A program made the position numbers and the translations under genes. Under the pieces are notes generated by a model. That model was given only the letters and a program-made list of their open reading frames with translations, was not told the DNA's origin and made no database searches. A stretch of DNA of 64,000 bases from Bacteroidetes bacterium 47-18 (GTDB taxonomy: Bacteria; Bacteroidota; Bacteroidia; Chitinophagales; Chitinophagaceae): positions 62,001 through 126,000 of the forward strand of contig MKSF01000004.1 of NCBI GenBank assembly GCA_001897155.1. Reading direction: 5' to 3'. This document shows, piece after piece, positions 26,307 through 35,577 of this stretch; positions within the stretch are counted from its first letter, which is position 1, and the number at the start of each line of letters is the position of its first letter.

Positions 26307-26873
26307 TTATTTTACATGACCCAGTACGGCGTTGTTCAGGCTTAGTCCGAACTGGATATTGATGATACCATATACTATGGAAAAGGCTCCTATGATGAGG
26401 AAGGCGGTATAGATAGAAACGACTTGGGAAAATATGACCACTCCTATGACAATGCCCCCGATGAGCGTAAGGAAGCGCATAAAGATATTCACCAGGTTAA
26501 ACTCGCCTGTATTCAGCAGGACATAACCATAAATGAACTGCAGGATAATAATAAACAGGATACCTATGCTGACATAGTACATAAATGTAGATGCCTCATT
26601 AATAAAGAAGGTGAATATTACCCCGGCTGCCAGCTCAATAACGGCTTCCAATAATACCCACTGCTGGGAGATCTTCAGTTGCGGATGCTTGAACGTGAAG
26701 ACCATTGTCATGATACCTGTGATAAGATTCAATATCCCGAATGCTTTAATAAGAAAGTAAGGAGATGACTGGGAAAGTAAGAGCGCCAATACGCCCCATA
26801 CGGTTATGATGATTCCTTTTATCAGGGGAATTCTCATAATACTGGAATTACGGTTTATTACTTGAAGTTCCAT
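26307..26873 (-). CDS. HdeD/DUF308-like membrane protein
   Basis: A 188-residue protein with about six membrane segments in three helical-hairpin pairs (about 18-60, 70-118 and 128-178), the layout of the HdeD/DUF308 family. HdeD is linked to acid stress in E. coli, but most members have no known activity. The first 15 residues are polar. It is convergent with acs. Family assignment is from topology and general similarity only. Confidence 0.6.
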   Translation of the reverse strand: MELQVINRNSSIMRIPLIKGIIITVWGVLALLLSQSSPYFLIKAFGILNLITGIMTMVFTFKHPQLKISQQWVLLEAVIELAAGVIFTFFINEASTFMYYVSIGILFIIILQFIYGYVLLNTGEFNLVNIFMRFLTLIGGIVIGVVIFSQVVSIYTAFLIIGAFSIVYGIINIQFGLSLNNAVLGHVK

Positions 26874-27054
26874 GACTGAAAGTTTTGATTCAATTTATTA
26901 AAACATAAACGGGATAAAAAGTTTAGCTGCCAGTCTTAATGTTATCTAAAAAATGGGTCCTGATAAAGGATGATCTGCCGGAAGGCCGACAGTGCTGCAA
27001 CGGAAGGGCAGAAGTTTTGCGGTTTGAATAAATGAGCGTAATTTACAGGTTACT

Positions 27055-28926
27055 ATGGAGCGACTTTTAATATTTAGTATTCTGATTTTTAACGCGCTGT
27101 TATTGGAAGCTCAGCCCCGGTATCCGCCGGCGGCCGATAGCTCGGGCATAGATCTCTGTACTGCATCTCCCTGGGTCATGATATTGAATGAAGAGTTTGA
27201 TCAGCCCGTGCTGGACCCTATGTGGATCACTCATAACTCCTGGTGCGGTATGAACGGAGGGGACAATGACAACTGGCAGATGGGCCGGTGGGGAAATAAC
27301 CGTAAGGGCAGCCCCGATTTCCTGATGCTGGATAAGAATGTGGAATTGCGACCGGAGGAGGGAGTCGTTGCCCTGAAGAACTATAAGGAGCCGGTGCAGT
27401 GGAAATGCCCGGATTGCCCTGAAAGCGATCTGCGCCGTGTTGCCTTTACTTCCGGCACGCTCAACCTGAGATACAGTACAGGGGGAGCAGGAGGCTGCGG
27501 CAACGGCTATATATTGAATAACGGGAAAATAGAGATCCGGGCGCGGTTGTCAGATCACAGGTATGCCTATGGCAGCTTATGGCTCTGGTATGGTTCCGGC
27601 GGCGTGAATGAGCTGGATATTGTTGAAGCCAAAGGTGAGCGCCGGCCTAATACGTTTTATCCTAAAAAAAGTAATGCCAGCTGGAATGTCCATGAGTGGA
27701 ATGCGGAGCAGCACTGGCAGGATTACCTGAAGGACAGCTTTCACAATGCCGATATGATCAATTATGTAAGGCTGTTCAAAGATGACGGGACGCCGTTGCA
27801 CGTGGATGGCTCGCTCACCATCAGGAGAGCGGAAAAATCGGATATTAGTCCTCGCCGTACCTATATGGTGAGCCGGTACGGCAGGAATGACTGGTTCAGA
27901 AGTCCCGGAGAAAATGATTTTGATAACTGGCATACCTATACAGTGGAGTGGGATGAGCATACCGTGAAGTTTTTGCTGGATGAGCAGTTGATCGCCTATA
28001 TCCCCCAATATTACAAAAAGGAACGCCGCAAGACCTTTGGCGGCCTTTCGGAAAGGAGCTATAATGTAGCGCCTTCCTGCATCAATAAAGAAACCCTGTA
28101 TTTTAATAATGGATTTCCCTGGCACACCTTGTCGCAGGCGCAGTTGAGAATCAACAACGGCTATCACAATGAGCTCTTTGAAGCCAACAATGCTAATGAA
28201 TTTGGGGATAGCCTGCTGGGAGAAATGCTGGTAGATTATGTGAGGATATATGTCCGGGAACAGCATCTTCCGGCATTAAAGGCTACTTCTGCCTGGGGAG
28301 CCTTGCCCAGAGAGCCGCTTACCGGTCAGGCAGCGCCTGCTTCCGTTACGGTACCCTCTAAGACCAAAGCAGCCTTAAAGACCCTGCCTGTGCTTGTAAC
28401 CGTGGACAGCAAGGAAGGGCAGCGCTTCCTGCTGCTGTATGACGATTACATTTATCCTGTGCTTGCGACTACCATGACGGAAAGGCCCGATTATGAATGG
28501 ACCGTCAGGTATAAGAACCGGTCAGGTGATACTTCCGGCGTGCGGCGCGTCAGGGGTCAGTATGTAAGCATACCATGGCCGGAGGACAGCAGCGTAGTGC
28601 TGGATATAAGCCTGTCGGCTTCCTTTCCCCTCGAAGATACGATCCTGCATAGCCATATGGAAATAAATTATCTTTACGGCATTGCCGAAAGCAAGGGGGC
28701 GCAGGTCAGTGTGCGCAATGCTTATATTGATGACCGTCCGCTTTTCGATAGCCTGGTGGAAGCGGAGATGGATGAGCACCTGTTTTACGAGTATGAGCTT
28801 CTCAGTGATACCTGTTTCAATGAGATCGGCTACCGCTATATTGCGGAAATATTACAGCGCCTTTACTTAGTCGCTCCTCTGGAAAATATATCGCACCAGG
28901 AAAGCGAGAAAGACTTATTGCAGTAG
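27055..28926 (+). CDS. Secreted glycoside hydrolase family 16-like protein
   Basis: A 623-residue protein with a signal peptide (about 1-19, ending LEAQ). Residues about 40-400 resemble the GH16 jelly-roll fold: NEEFDQPVLDPMW near the start, a GTLNLRYSTGG stretch, YAYGSLWLWY, and the catalytic signature NELDIVE with Glu186 (nucleophile), Asp188 and Glu191 (acid/base), the ExDxxE form seen in laminarinases and agarases. NWHTYTVEWDEHTVKFLLD is also typical. About 220 C-terminal residues form a separate region with no family I recognise and no clear T9SS C-terminal domain. Substrate is unknown; beta-1,3- or mixed-linked glucans are plausible. No SusCD pair is adjacent. Confidence 0.82.
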   Translation: MERLLIFSILIFNALLLEAQPRYPPAADSSGIDLCTASPWVMILNEEFDQPVLDPMWITHNSWCGMNGGDNDNWQMGRWGNNRKGSPDFLMLDKNVELRPEEGVVALKNYKEPVQWKCPDCPESDLRRVAFTSGTLNLRYSTGGAGGCGNGYILNNGKIEIRARLSDHRYAYGSLWLWYGSGGVNELDIVEAKGERRPNTFYPKKSNASWNVHEWNAEQHWQDYLKDSFHNADMINYVRLFKDDGTPLHVDGSLTIRRAEKSDISPRRTYMVSRYGRNDWFRSPGENDFDNWHTYTVEWDEHTVKFLLDEQLIAYIPQYYKKERRKTFGGLSERSYNVAPSCINKETLYFNNGFPWHTLSQAQLRINNGYHNELFEANNANEFGDSLLGEMLVDYVRIYVREQHLPALKATSAWGALPREPLTGQAAPASVTVPSKTKAALKTLPVLVTVDSKEGQRFLLLYDDYIYPVLATTMTERPDYEWTVRYKNRSGDTSGVRRVRGQYVSIPWPEDSSVVLDISLSASFPLEDTILHSHMEINYLYGIAESKGAQVSVRNAYIDDRPLFDSLVEAEMDEHLFYEYELLSDTCFNEIGYRYIAEILQRLYLVAPLENISHQESEKDLLQ

Positions 28927-28946
28927 TTCGCCGGCCGGAACCATAA

Positions 28947-29495
28947 TCAATCCCAAATGTCCCTGAGGTACACTTCCGTGCTGTCCGGGGAGCTGTATAT
29001 TTCCTGGCCATTGCCATAATCGTCTATACTGGAAAACACCAGCAATGTATCGCTCATCTCCGCCGGCCGGAACCAGTCGGGAAGGGCGGAGGATAAGCGG
29101 TCTTTGACCGCAGCCGCCGGTATGCGGACGCTTTCTTTAAAGGCTTTGTTGTTCAGGATCCTTTGTAATTCCCGGGGGCAGGTTTTGAAATGGAGCGTGA
29201 TATCGGTATCTATTTTGGGAATCATCTGATCCCTGTGGTGCAGCACGCTGACGCAGTTCGTGTCGGGCTTTCCCAGCAATGCCTCATAAATTGCTGTCCC
29301 GCTCCGTGGCTGAAATGCTGATCGTAAGGTTTTTTTGCCAACACTATATACTCCCCAGCTTACCCATATGATACCTGCCAGCAGTGCCAGGAGGGACAGG
29401 TAGATATAGCCCATTTGCTTTTTGATGATACCGGCCAGCAAAAGGGCAATGAATACCAGCAGGGTAATACCGGCATTTAGTAGCAGCGTGTACAT
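28947..29495 (-). CDS. Membrane-anchored protein of unknown function
   Basis: A 182-residue protein with two hydrophobic segments (about 4-23 and 28-49) followed by a soluble part of about 130 residues, probably periplasmic. Two cysteines (TNCVSV and KTCPREL) could form a disulfide. It has no recognised domain. It ends 20 bases from the convergent GH16 gene. Confidence 0.65.
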   Translation of the reverse strand: MYTLLLNAGITLLVFIALLLAGIIKKQMGYIYLSLLALLAGIIWVSWGVYSVGKKTLRSAFQPRSGTAIYEALLGKPDTNCVSVLHHRDQMIPKIDTDITLHFKTCPRELQRILNNKAFKESVRIPAAAVKDRLSSALPDWFRPAEMSDTLLVFSSIDDYGNGQEIYSSPDSTEVYLRDIWD

Positions 29496-29630
29496 GTTTT
29501 TAAAATTAAATAGTTAAGGAGCACAAGGCTGCTCCCTGTAAAAATAGCTATAAATACGGACCGGAGCTATAAATTTCGATGAGCTGAATATATTTAATGC
29601 TTTAAATGAGCTTATTTTTTTAAACTGTGC

Positions 29631-29638
29631 TACATTTG
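29631..29638 (+). promoter_or_regulatory. Candidate -7 box before the UDP-galactopyranose mutase gene
   Basis: TACATTTG matches TAnnTTTG, 100 bases before the start codon, in an AT-rich gap. No clear -33 element is seen. Confidence 0.35.
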
Positions 29639-29738
29639 TTATCCTGTCCGGATGCTTGACGTATAAATAATAGTAAAACTGTTATACGCAGATTTTATTT
29701 TATGCTTTTTAACGGTTTTTATAAAAAATGATTTTAGA

Positions 29739-30851
29739 ATGTATGATTATCTGATTGTTGGTTCAGGGCTTTTCGGAGCTGTATTCGCATACCTGGCCAA
29801 ACAAAATAATAAGACCTGCCTTATAATAGATAAGCGTGCTCATGCTGGCGGGAACGTGTACTGTGAAAATATAGAAGGTATTAATGTCCATAAATACGGT
29901 GCGCATATTTTTCATACAAACGAAAAATGGATATGGGATTTTGTGAACGGCTTTGTAGAGATGAATAACTATGTCAATTCCCCCCTGGCGCTTTATAAAG
30001 GACAACTGTTCAATCTCCCGTTCAATATGAATACGTTCTACCAGTTATGGGGCGTCATTGACCCGAACGAAGCGCAACGAATCATTGCGGACCAGATAAA
30101 GGATTTGAATATAACTTATCCCCGTAACCTGGAAGAGCAGGCGCTGTCCATGGTGGGTGTAGATGTATATGAAAAGCTCATAAAAGGATATACCGAAAAG
30201 CAGTGGGGTAGAAGCGCGAAAGAATTGCCCTCATTTATTATCAAAAGGCTGCCTTTACGTTTCACTTATAATAATAACTACTTTAATGATAAATTCCAGG
30301 GAATCCCGGTAGGAGGCTATAACAGGCTTATTGAGGGATTGACGCGGGATATTGAAATAAAGTTGGATTGTGATTACTTCGCAGACAGGCCGTATTATAA
30401 TGGCCTGGCACGCAAGGTGGTTTTTACAGGGAAGATAGATGAATTTTATGATTATCAATTCGGTGAGCTGGAGTACAGGAGCCTTACTTTCCGGGATGAG
30501 TTGCTTCCGATAGCTAATTTTCAGGGTAACGCTGTCGTTAACTATACGGAATATGAAGTGCCTTATACCAGGATCATCGAGCATAAGCATTTCGAGTTCG
30601 GCACACAACCGCATACCGTCATTACCAGGGAATACCCGGTCCAGGGATACAATAAAGCTATGGAGCCCTATTATCCTGTAAATGACGACCGGAATAATGG
30701 CATATATAATCAATACAAATCCTTGTCGAAGCAGGAAGCATCGGCAAATGTGATCTTCGGGGGAAGGCTTGCAGAGTATAAATATTACGATATGCACCAG
30801 ATCATAGCATCTGCCTTTAAAAAAGCTCAAACTGAATTTGCAATATCATAA
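29739..30851 (+). CDS. glf: UDP-galactopyranose mutase
   Basis: A 370-residue flavoenzyme converting UDP-galactopyranose to UDP-galactofuranose. The FAD-binding start YDYLIVGSGLFGAVFA and the family motifs KRAHAGGNVYCENIEGINVH (shown here as a 20-residue stretch), KYGAHIFHTN, EKQWGRSAKELP and YNRLIEGL are clear. Its product is the donor for galactofuranose-containing surface glycans. A glycosyltransferase gene follows 10 bases later, so the pair probably works on the same polysaccharide. Confidence 0.94.
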   Translation: MYDYLIVGSGLFGAVFAYLAKQNNKTCLIIDKRAHAGGNVYCENIEGINVHKYGAHIFHTNEKWIWDFVNGFVEMNNYVNSPLALYKGQLFNLPFNMNTFYQLWGVIDPNEAQRIIADQIKDLNITYPRNLEEQALSMVGVDVYEKLIKGYTEKQWGRSAKELPSFIIKRLPLRFTYNNNYFNDKFQGIPVGGYNRLIEGLTRDIEIKLDCDYFADRPYYNGLARKVVFTGKIDEFYDYQFGELEYRSLTFRDELLPIANFQGNAVVNYTEYEVPYTRIIEHKHFEFGTQPHTVITREYPVQGYNKAMEPYYPVNDDRNNGIYNQYKSLSKQEASANVIFGGRLAEYKYYDMHQIIASAFKKAQTEFAIS

Positions 30852-30861
30852 ACAGGCTTAT

Positions 30862-32049
30862 ATGAAGATATTGATCTGGAATAATTTTAAATTGTTGGAA
30901 AGAAAAGGAGGCCCTCCAACCTACCTGTATAACCTGAAGCAGGCTGTGCTGAAAGAAAAGTGTGATAAGATAGATTTCCTGGACCTGTATGAAACGGGAA
31001 CAGCAAAGAAACTGTCGTTGTATAAGCGCCTCAGGAAAAGGCTGGTGCAGAAATTAATGCAGGCTAAAAAATATAACTATCTCCGGTTTAAGCTGTTCTT
31101 ATACGGTATGGAAAAGGCCGATCCTGAGCTGCCTGCCATTGATTTTGACCAGTATGACTTTATCCATTTTCATTCAACGGCCGACTATTTTCAATTCAGG
31201 AAAATAAGGCATCATTTTAAAGGCAGGACCATACTGACCATACATAGCCCCAAGCCTCCGCACCTGGAATTGATAGAAGATGTATTCAAGATGGATGCCA
31301 GTCGCCTGACTGCGGGTGAATTGGAGCGGATAAAATATATAGATGATTTTTCATTGAACGATTGCGACCTGTTGCTCTTTCCCTGTGAAGAAGCTATGGA
31401 GCCTTTTATAAATAGCTGGGATACTTTTGCCGGAAGCATTCAGCATAAAAAGGTGATATATACGCCTACCGGCATACCGCCCGCTACCTTTACGGCATCA
31501 AAGGAGACTGTAAGGCAAAAATGGGGTATAAAGGAGGATAGCATTGTATTTAGCTATATCGGGAGGCATAATGGGATAAAAGGCTACGATCTGTTGAAAG
31601 ATGCGGCAGCGCTTATTTTGGAGCAATATCCCGATGTTTACTTTTTAATAGCGGGAGCAGAGCATCCTCTTAAAGGATTGGAGCATGAACGCTGGATCGA
31701 AGTGGGGTGGACGACAGATCCTCATGCCGTAACCAATGCTTCTGACTGCTTTATCCTGCCCAACAGGGAGACCTTTTTCGACCTGGTTTTGCTGGAAGTA
31801 TTATCGCTGAATAAAAAATGTATATTGAGCTTTACCGGCGGCAATAAATTTTTTAAGCAGTTCGGCAGCAGCGATCTCCTTTATTTTTATGACCTTCAAA
31901 AAGAAGATCTTGCAGATGCTATCAGGGAGTTTATAGATCATCAGCGCTACCTGTCGCCTTCATATACAAGGGAGCTGTACAATAATAATTTTACCGGAGA
32001 GCAGTTTTTACACAATTACCTGGAAGCCCTGAACGAGGTATCAGGCTGA
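30862..32049 (+). CDS. Glycosyltransferase, GT4 type
   Basis: A 395-residue GT-B fold enzyme. The C-terminal half shows GT4 features: SYIGRHNGIKGYDLL, a ligand loop at FLIAGAEHP, DCFILPNRETFFDLVLLEVL with an E-x8-E spacing one residue longer than the common E-x7-E, and a terminal helix. The start is placed at MKILIWNNF, just after glf. An upstream in-frame TTG would overlap glf and is not favoured. It is likely a sugar transferase for a surface glycan, perhaps using UDP-galactofuranose or accepting on it. Donor and acceptor are unknown. Confidence 0.85.
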   Translation: MKILIWNNFKLLERKGGPPTYLYNLKQAVLKEKCDKIDFLDLYETGTAKKLSLYKRLRKRLVQKLMQAKKYNYLRFKLFLYGMEKADPELPAIDFDQYDFIHFHSTADYFQFRKIRHHFKGRTILTIHSPKPPHLELIEDVFKMDASRLTAGELERIKYIDDFSLNDCDLLLFPCEEAMEPFINSWDTFAGSIQHKKVIYTPTGIPPATFTASKETVRQKWGIKEDSIVFSYIGRHNGIKGYDLLKDAAALILEQYPDVYFLIAGAEHPLKGLEHERWIEVGWTTDPHAVTNASDCFILPNRETFFDLVLLEVLSLNKKCILSFTGGNKFFKQFGSSDLLYFYDLQKEDLADAIREFIDHQRYLSPSYTRELYNNNFTGEQFLHNYLEALNEVSG

Positions 32050-32104
32050 TATAGACACACCGAATTTGCAGGGGATAATGAGTTGTTCGCGTAATGGCAG
32101 CATA

Positions 32105-32512
32105 TTATTGAGAAGCGGACTCGTTCTTTTTCTCCTTGGCCTTTTCTTGTTCCTCGCTTTCGGAGCTTTGCAGGTTTTCTATCCGTCCTTCATACTTTCC
32201 TTTCATCTCATCAATAACGGTCTTTTCCCATAGCGGGATGCCGGTAAAATAAGCTACCCTGCTGATGATATGACCGGCGATCGGGGCCGTGAGTATCAGG
32301 AAGAAGAGGATAGCAATATTTTTGCTGGTTACGGCAAAATCGTTGAAGAATATGGCCGCTGAGATCAGTATGGTGCCCATGCCCAGGGTTGCCGCCTTGA
32401 TGGTGACGGACAGCCTGGTATAAAAGTCGGGCATCTTTACGATACCGATGGATGCTATCAGTGCAAATATGGAGCCGCTTGTAGCTAAAATGGCAATAAT
32501 AAGTGATGTCAT
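32105..32512 (-). CDS. mrpG: Mrp Na+/H+ antiporter subunit G
   Basis: A 135-residue protein with three membrane segments and the family stretch GSIFALIASIGIVKMPDFYTRL, ending in a charged tail (SESEEQEKAKEKKNES). It is the last gene of the operon and overlaps mrpF by four bases (ATGA), indicating translational coupling. Confidence 0.9.
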   Translation of the reverse strand: MTSLIIAILATSGSIFALIASIGIVKMPDFYTRLSVTIKAATLGMGTILISAAIFFNDFAVTSKNIAILFFLILTAPIAGHIISRVAYFTGIPLWEKTVIDEMKGKYEGRIENLQSSESEEQEKAKEKKNESASQ

Positions 32513-32790
32513 TTCTTTCTCTTGTTTTGTTCCTGGATTAAATAATAGGAAAACGCGATGGTGCCCAGAAAGGCTATGAGCGCCAGGATCATCGCCACAT
32601 CCAGGAATGCCGGGTGATTGTAAATAATGCTGAATAATGCAATGATCCCCACCCCTGTGGTGATGATGAGGTCCAGCGCGATTACCCTGTCTGCGGTAGT
32701 AGGTCCCCTCATAAACCTGATAAAGGTCAGTATAAGGGAAAAGCAGAGGATGGGCATCACTACGAACAGTAAATACGAATTTAAATCCAT
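32509..32790 (-). CDS. mrpF: Mrp Na+/H+ antiporter subunit F
   Basis: A 93-residue protein with three membrane helices and the MrpF signature RGPTTADRVIALDLI. Subunits E, F and G complete the antiporter complex and are needed for its stability and activity in studied systems. It overlaps mrpG by four bases. Confidence 0.92.
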   Translation of the reverse strand: MDLNSYLLFVVMPILCFSLILTFIRFMRGPTTADRVIALDLIITTGVGIIALFSIIYNHPAFLDVAMILALIAFLGTIAFSYYLIQEQNKRKK

Positions 32791-32799
32791 GTGTTTCGG

Positions 32800-33282
32800 T
32801 TATCTTAATATTTCCAATAATCTGCCTTCAATATTGTCGTGTATATGCTTGATGAACTCTTCCTTGTCTTTCAGGTACATGGCATGAATGTAGAGCACTT
32901 TATGATCATCGCTGACATCAATGATCAGCGTACCCGGTGTCAGGGAGATAATATTGGACAGCATGGTGATTTCAAAGTTGCTTCTGGCATTCAGCGGGTA
33001 TTCCACTATGCCCGGGCTCATGAAATAACGTGGTGTAAGCACGTCATAGGCGATCTTGAAATTCGCTTTCAGCAGATCATAGAAAAAATAGAGCACAAAC
33101 CCCAGCGCTTTCGGTACCCTTGAAAAATATCTTTTTTTGTATTTGCTTTTCCTGCGCTCAATAAGCCATAATATGGCAAAACCCAGTATATATCCGAACA
33201 CGAAATTGATAAAATTCAGCGTCCCGGTTATAGCTACCCACACGAAGGTGAGCATCAGGTTCATTATAAAATGTTGCAGCAT
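32800..33282 (-). CDS. mrpE: Mrp Na+/H+ antiporter subunit E
   Basis: A 160-residue protein with N-terminal hydrophobic segments and the family-typical C-terminal part: MLSNIISLTPGTLIIDVSDD and IHAMY. The length matches MrpE/MnhE (about 158). It sits 7 bases after mrpD. Confidence 0.92.
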   Translation of the reverse strand: MLQHFIMNLMLTFVWVAITGTLNFINFVFGYILGFAILWLIERRKSKYKKRYFSRVPKALGFVLYFFYDLLKANFKIAYDVLTPRYFMSPGIVEYPLNARSNFEITMLSNIISLTPGTLIIDVSDDHKVLYIHAMYLKDKEEFIKHIHDNIEGRLLEILR

Positions 33283-33289
33283 ACCTGTA

Positions 33290-34810
33290 TTAATTTTGAA
33301 TATTCTTTACTCTGAATACATTTTCTATATAATCGTCCGAATGCATAAGCTCGTTCGCGATCTTATCAGAAAGGTTCATAAATGTTCCCGGTCTCATGGC
33401 TATCATAAATGATATGAAGGCCAGCAGGAATACCGGCAGGATCATTGTGACCTTCTTGAAGGTTGACAGCGGGGCAAAGGTATCATCCTGCTCCGGGTGA
33501 TCCTTGGGTGTCGGTTTCCAGAAAACTTCCGCCCAGACCTTGGCGATCATGACTAAAGTTACGAAACTTGAAATGATGATGCTGAACACCAGCGTGTAAT
33601 TCCCGGACCGGAGCGCCTCGCTGATAATGTTCAGCTTGGGCCAGAAGCCCGACAGGGGCGGCACCCCGGAAATGGATAAAAGTACGAACAGGATAAGGAT
33701 GGACAATAGCGGGTAATCCTTGTAAAGTCCTCCTAATCTTCTCATATCCGTGCTGCTCCTTATTTTGTAGATTAACCCGGCTATAAGGAAAAGGTTGGAT
33801 TTCGCTATGATATCATGGATGAGGTAAAAGATGGTGCCTGAAAGAGATTTTTCCGTGTACAATCCCAGGCCGGCTATGAGGTAGCCGATATGGCATACGA
33901 TGAGATAAGAGAATACTTTACGGATGCTTTTCTTGTTCATCATGCCGAAAGCCCCTGTGAACATGGTCATGATCGCTATGATGATGAACAGGTTGATCGT
34001 ATAATCGTCCGGGATGAATATCAGGGTGAACATCCGGATCAGCGCGTAGATACCCAGCTTGGTCAGCAGTCCGCCGAAAATGGCGGCTATAGCGGACGGG
34101 GGCGTATGATAGGAGGAGGGCAGCCAGAAATACAGCGGGAAAACGGCAGCCTTGATCCCGAAGGCCACAAAGAACAGCAGGGCGGTCACCTGGACGATGC
34201 CCCTGTTTTCCACCAGCGCTATTTTCTGTGCCAGGTCCGCCATATTGAGCGTTCCGGTAAGCCCGTAGGAGATGCCTATCGCTGTAAGGAAAATGGTGGA
34301 CGCCAGTATGTTCAGGGTCACATATTTAATAGCACCTTCCATCTGCATTTTCTTACCCCCGAGCGTTATGAGCACAAATGAAGATATAATGACCACCTCG
34401 AACCATACATACAGGTTGAAAAGGTCGCCGGTCAGGAAAGCGCCCTGCAGCCCCATCAGCAAAAAATGGAAAATAGGGAAATAGCCGTATTTGATACGGT
34501 TGATGCTGATGCCTATGGTAGAGAAAAGCCCTACGGCCAGCCCTACAATGGATGTCAGGAGAATGAGCGTGGCGCTGAGGGCGTCACAAACGAAAGTGAT
34601 GCCGAACGGCGGTTGCCAGTTGCCCGCGTGAAGTGTCTGCGTACCGAAATTCCAGATATCTATGGCCAGTATGAGGCTAGTGATAAAGCTGAAAGTATTG
34701 CCTACCGTGCTGAGCACACGCTGTACCGTAACCCTTTGCCAGAAGAAGATCAGCAATATCGCCGTGACGAGTTGAACGAGTATGGGAGCCAGGATATAAT
34801 TAGATGTCAT
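33290..34810 (-). CDS. mrpD: Mrp Na+/H+ antiporter subunit D
   Basis: A 506-residue, about 14-helix protein of the NuoL/M/N antiporter-like family. A conserved Glu in the helix near LYVWFEVVIISSF and the Lys in FVAFGIKAAVFPLYFWLP are the residues expected in the proton path. It has the usual gene order position after mrpC, which it overlaps by four bases. Confidence 0.94.
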   Translation of the reverse strand: MTSNYILAPILVQLVTAILLIFFWQRVTVQRVLSTVGNTFSFITSLILAIDIWNFGTQTLHAGNWQPPFGITFVCDALSATLILLTSIVGLAVGLFSTIGISINRIKYGYFPIFHFLLMGLQGAFLTGDLFNLYVWFEVVIISSFVLITLGGKKMQMEGAIKYVTLNILASTIFLTAIGISYGLTGTLNMADLAQKIALVENRGIVQVTALLFFVAFGIKAAVFPLYFWLPSSYHTPPSAIAAIFGGLLTKLGIYALIRMFTLIFIPDDYTINLFIIIAIMTMFTGAFGMMNKKSIRKVFSYLIVCHIGYLIAGLGLYTEKSLSGTIFYLIHDIIAKSNLFLIAGLIYKIRSSTDMRRLGGLYKDYPLLSILILFVLLSISGVPPLSGFWPKLNIISEALRSGNYTLVFSIIISSFVTLVMIAKVWAEVFWKPTPKDHPEQDDTFAPLSTFKKVTMILPVFLLAFISFMIAMRPGTFMNLSDKIANELMHSDDYIENVFRVKNIQN

Positions 34811-35160
34811 ATGTCGCCGTCATTAGTATTTAAGGAATCCAGGTCATCGGAGCCGGTCATTTGGTAAACCCGCTTTAAAAGGATGATGGCAAATGCCTGC
34901 AGGGCAAAGCTGATAACAATGGCTGTCAGTATTAAAGCCTGCGGGACAGGGTCTGCGTACACATCAGTAAAAACGGACGTGTTGGGAGCTATGATGGGCG
35001 GCTTGCCTTTGGCAATATCCCCCATCAGGAAGATCAGGATATTGGTGCCGTTACCCAGCAGCAGCAGACCGATCAGGAGCTTTACCATGCTCCTCCGGAA
35101 CATCATATATATGCCGGCGGCATACAGGATGCCTACAAGGATCACCAGTAATATTTCCAT
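34807..35160 (-). CDS. mrpC: Mrp Na+/H+ antiporter subunit C
   Basis: A 117-residue NuoK-like protein with three membrane helices (GIYMMFRRSMVKLLIGLLLL and DPVPQALILTAIVISFALQA). It starts directly after the mrpB stop codon and overlaps mrpD by four bases. Confidence 0.93.
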   Translation of the reverse strand: MEILLVILVGILYAAGIYMMFRRSMVKLLIGLLLLGNGTNILIFLMGDIAKGKPPIIAPNTSVFTDVYADPVPQALILTAIVISFALQAFAIILLKRVYQMTGSDDLDSLNTNDGDI

Positions 35161-35574
35161 TTATTTTACATTTTCTGAGATTGTGAATAAGATGGTCAGC
35201 GTTACACCTACGACAATAAGATAGACCCCTATATCAAAAAACAGGGGCGTACCTACAGAGCCTATAATGGCAACGGGCTTTTTGAACCATAAGCTGGTCA
35301 TGAACGGCTTGCCCGCGAACATGGGCAGGATCCCGCTGAAGAGCGATATGGAAAGACCTATCGGGATGAGGGTTGCCGTGCTGAACCTGAAAAAGCTCCG
35401 GGCGCTTTCCAGCCCGTATGCGAAAAAGTGCAGCACGAAAGCGATGGAAGCGATCAGGCCGCCCACGAAGCCGCCGCCCGATTCATAATGGCCTCTCAAT
35501 AATACAAACACTGAAAACAGCAATAACAGGGGTAGCAGGTAATTGGCTGCCACTTTAAAGATAGTGGATTTCAT
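35161..35574 (-). CDS. mrpB: Mrp Na+/H+ antiporter subunit B
   Basis: A 137-residue MnhB-type protein with four membrane helices. Family motif: LLRGHYESGGGFVGGLIA. It is a separate gene; in some bacteria it is fused to MrpA. It starts 3 bases after mrpA. Confidence 0.93.
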   Translation of the reverse strand: MKSTIFKVAANYLLPLLLLFSVFVLLRGHYESGGGFVGGLIASIAFVLHFFAYGLESARSFFRFSTATLIPIGLSISLFSGILPMFAGKPFMTSLWFKKPVAIIGSVGTPLFFDIGVYLIVVGVTLTILFTISENVK

Positions 35575-35577
35575 ATC

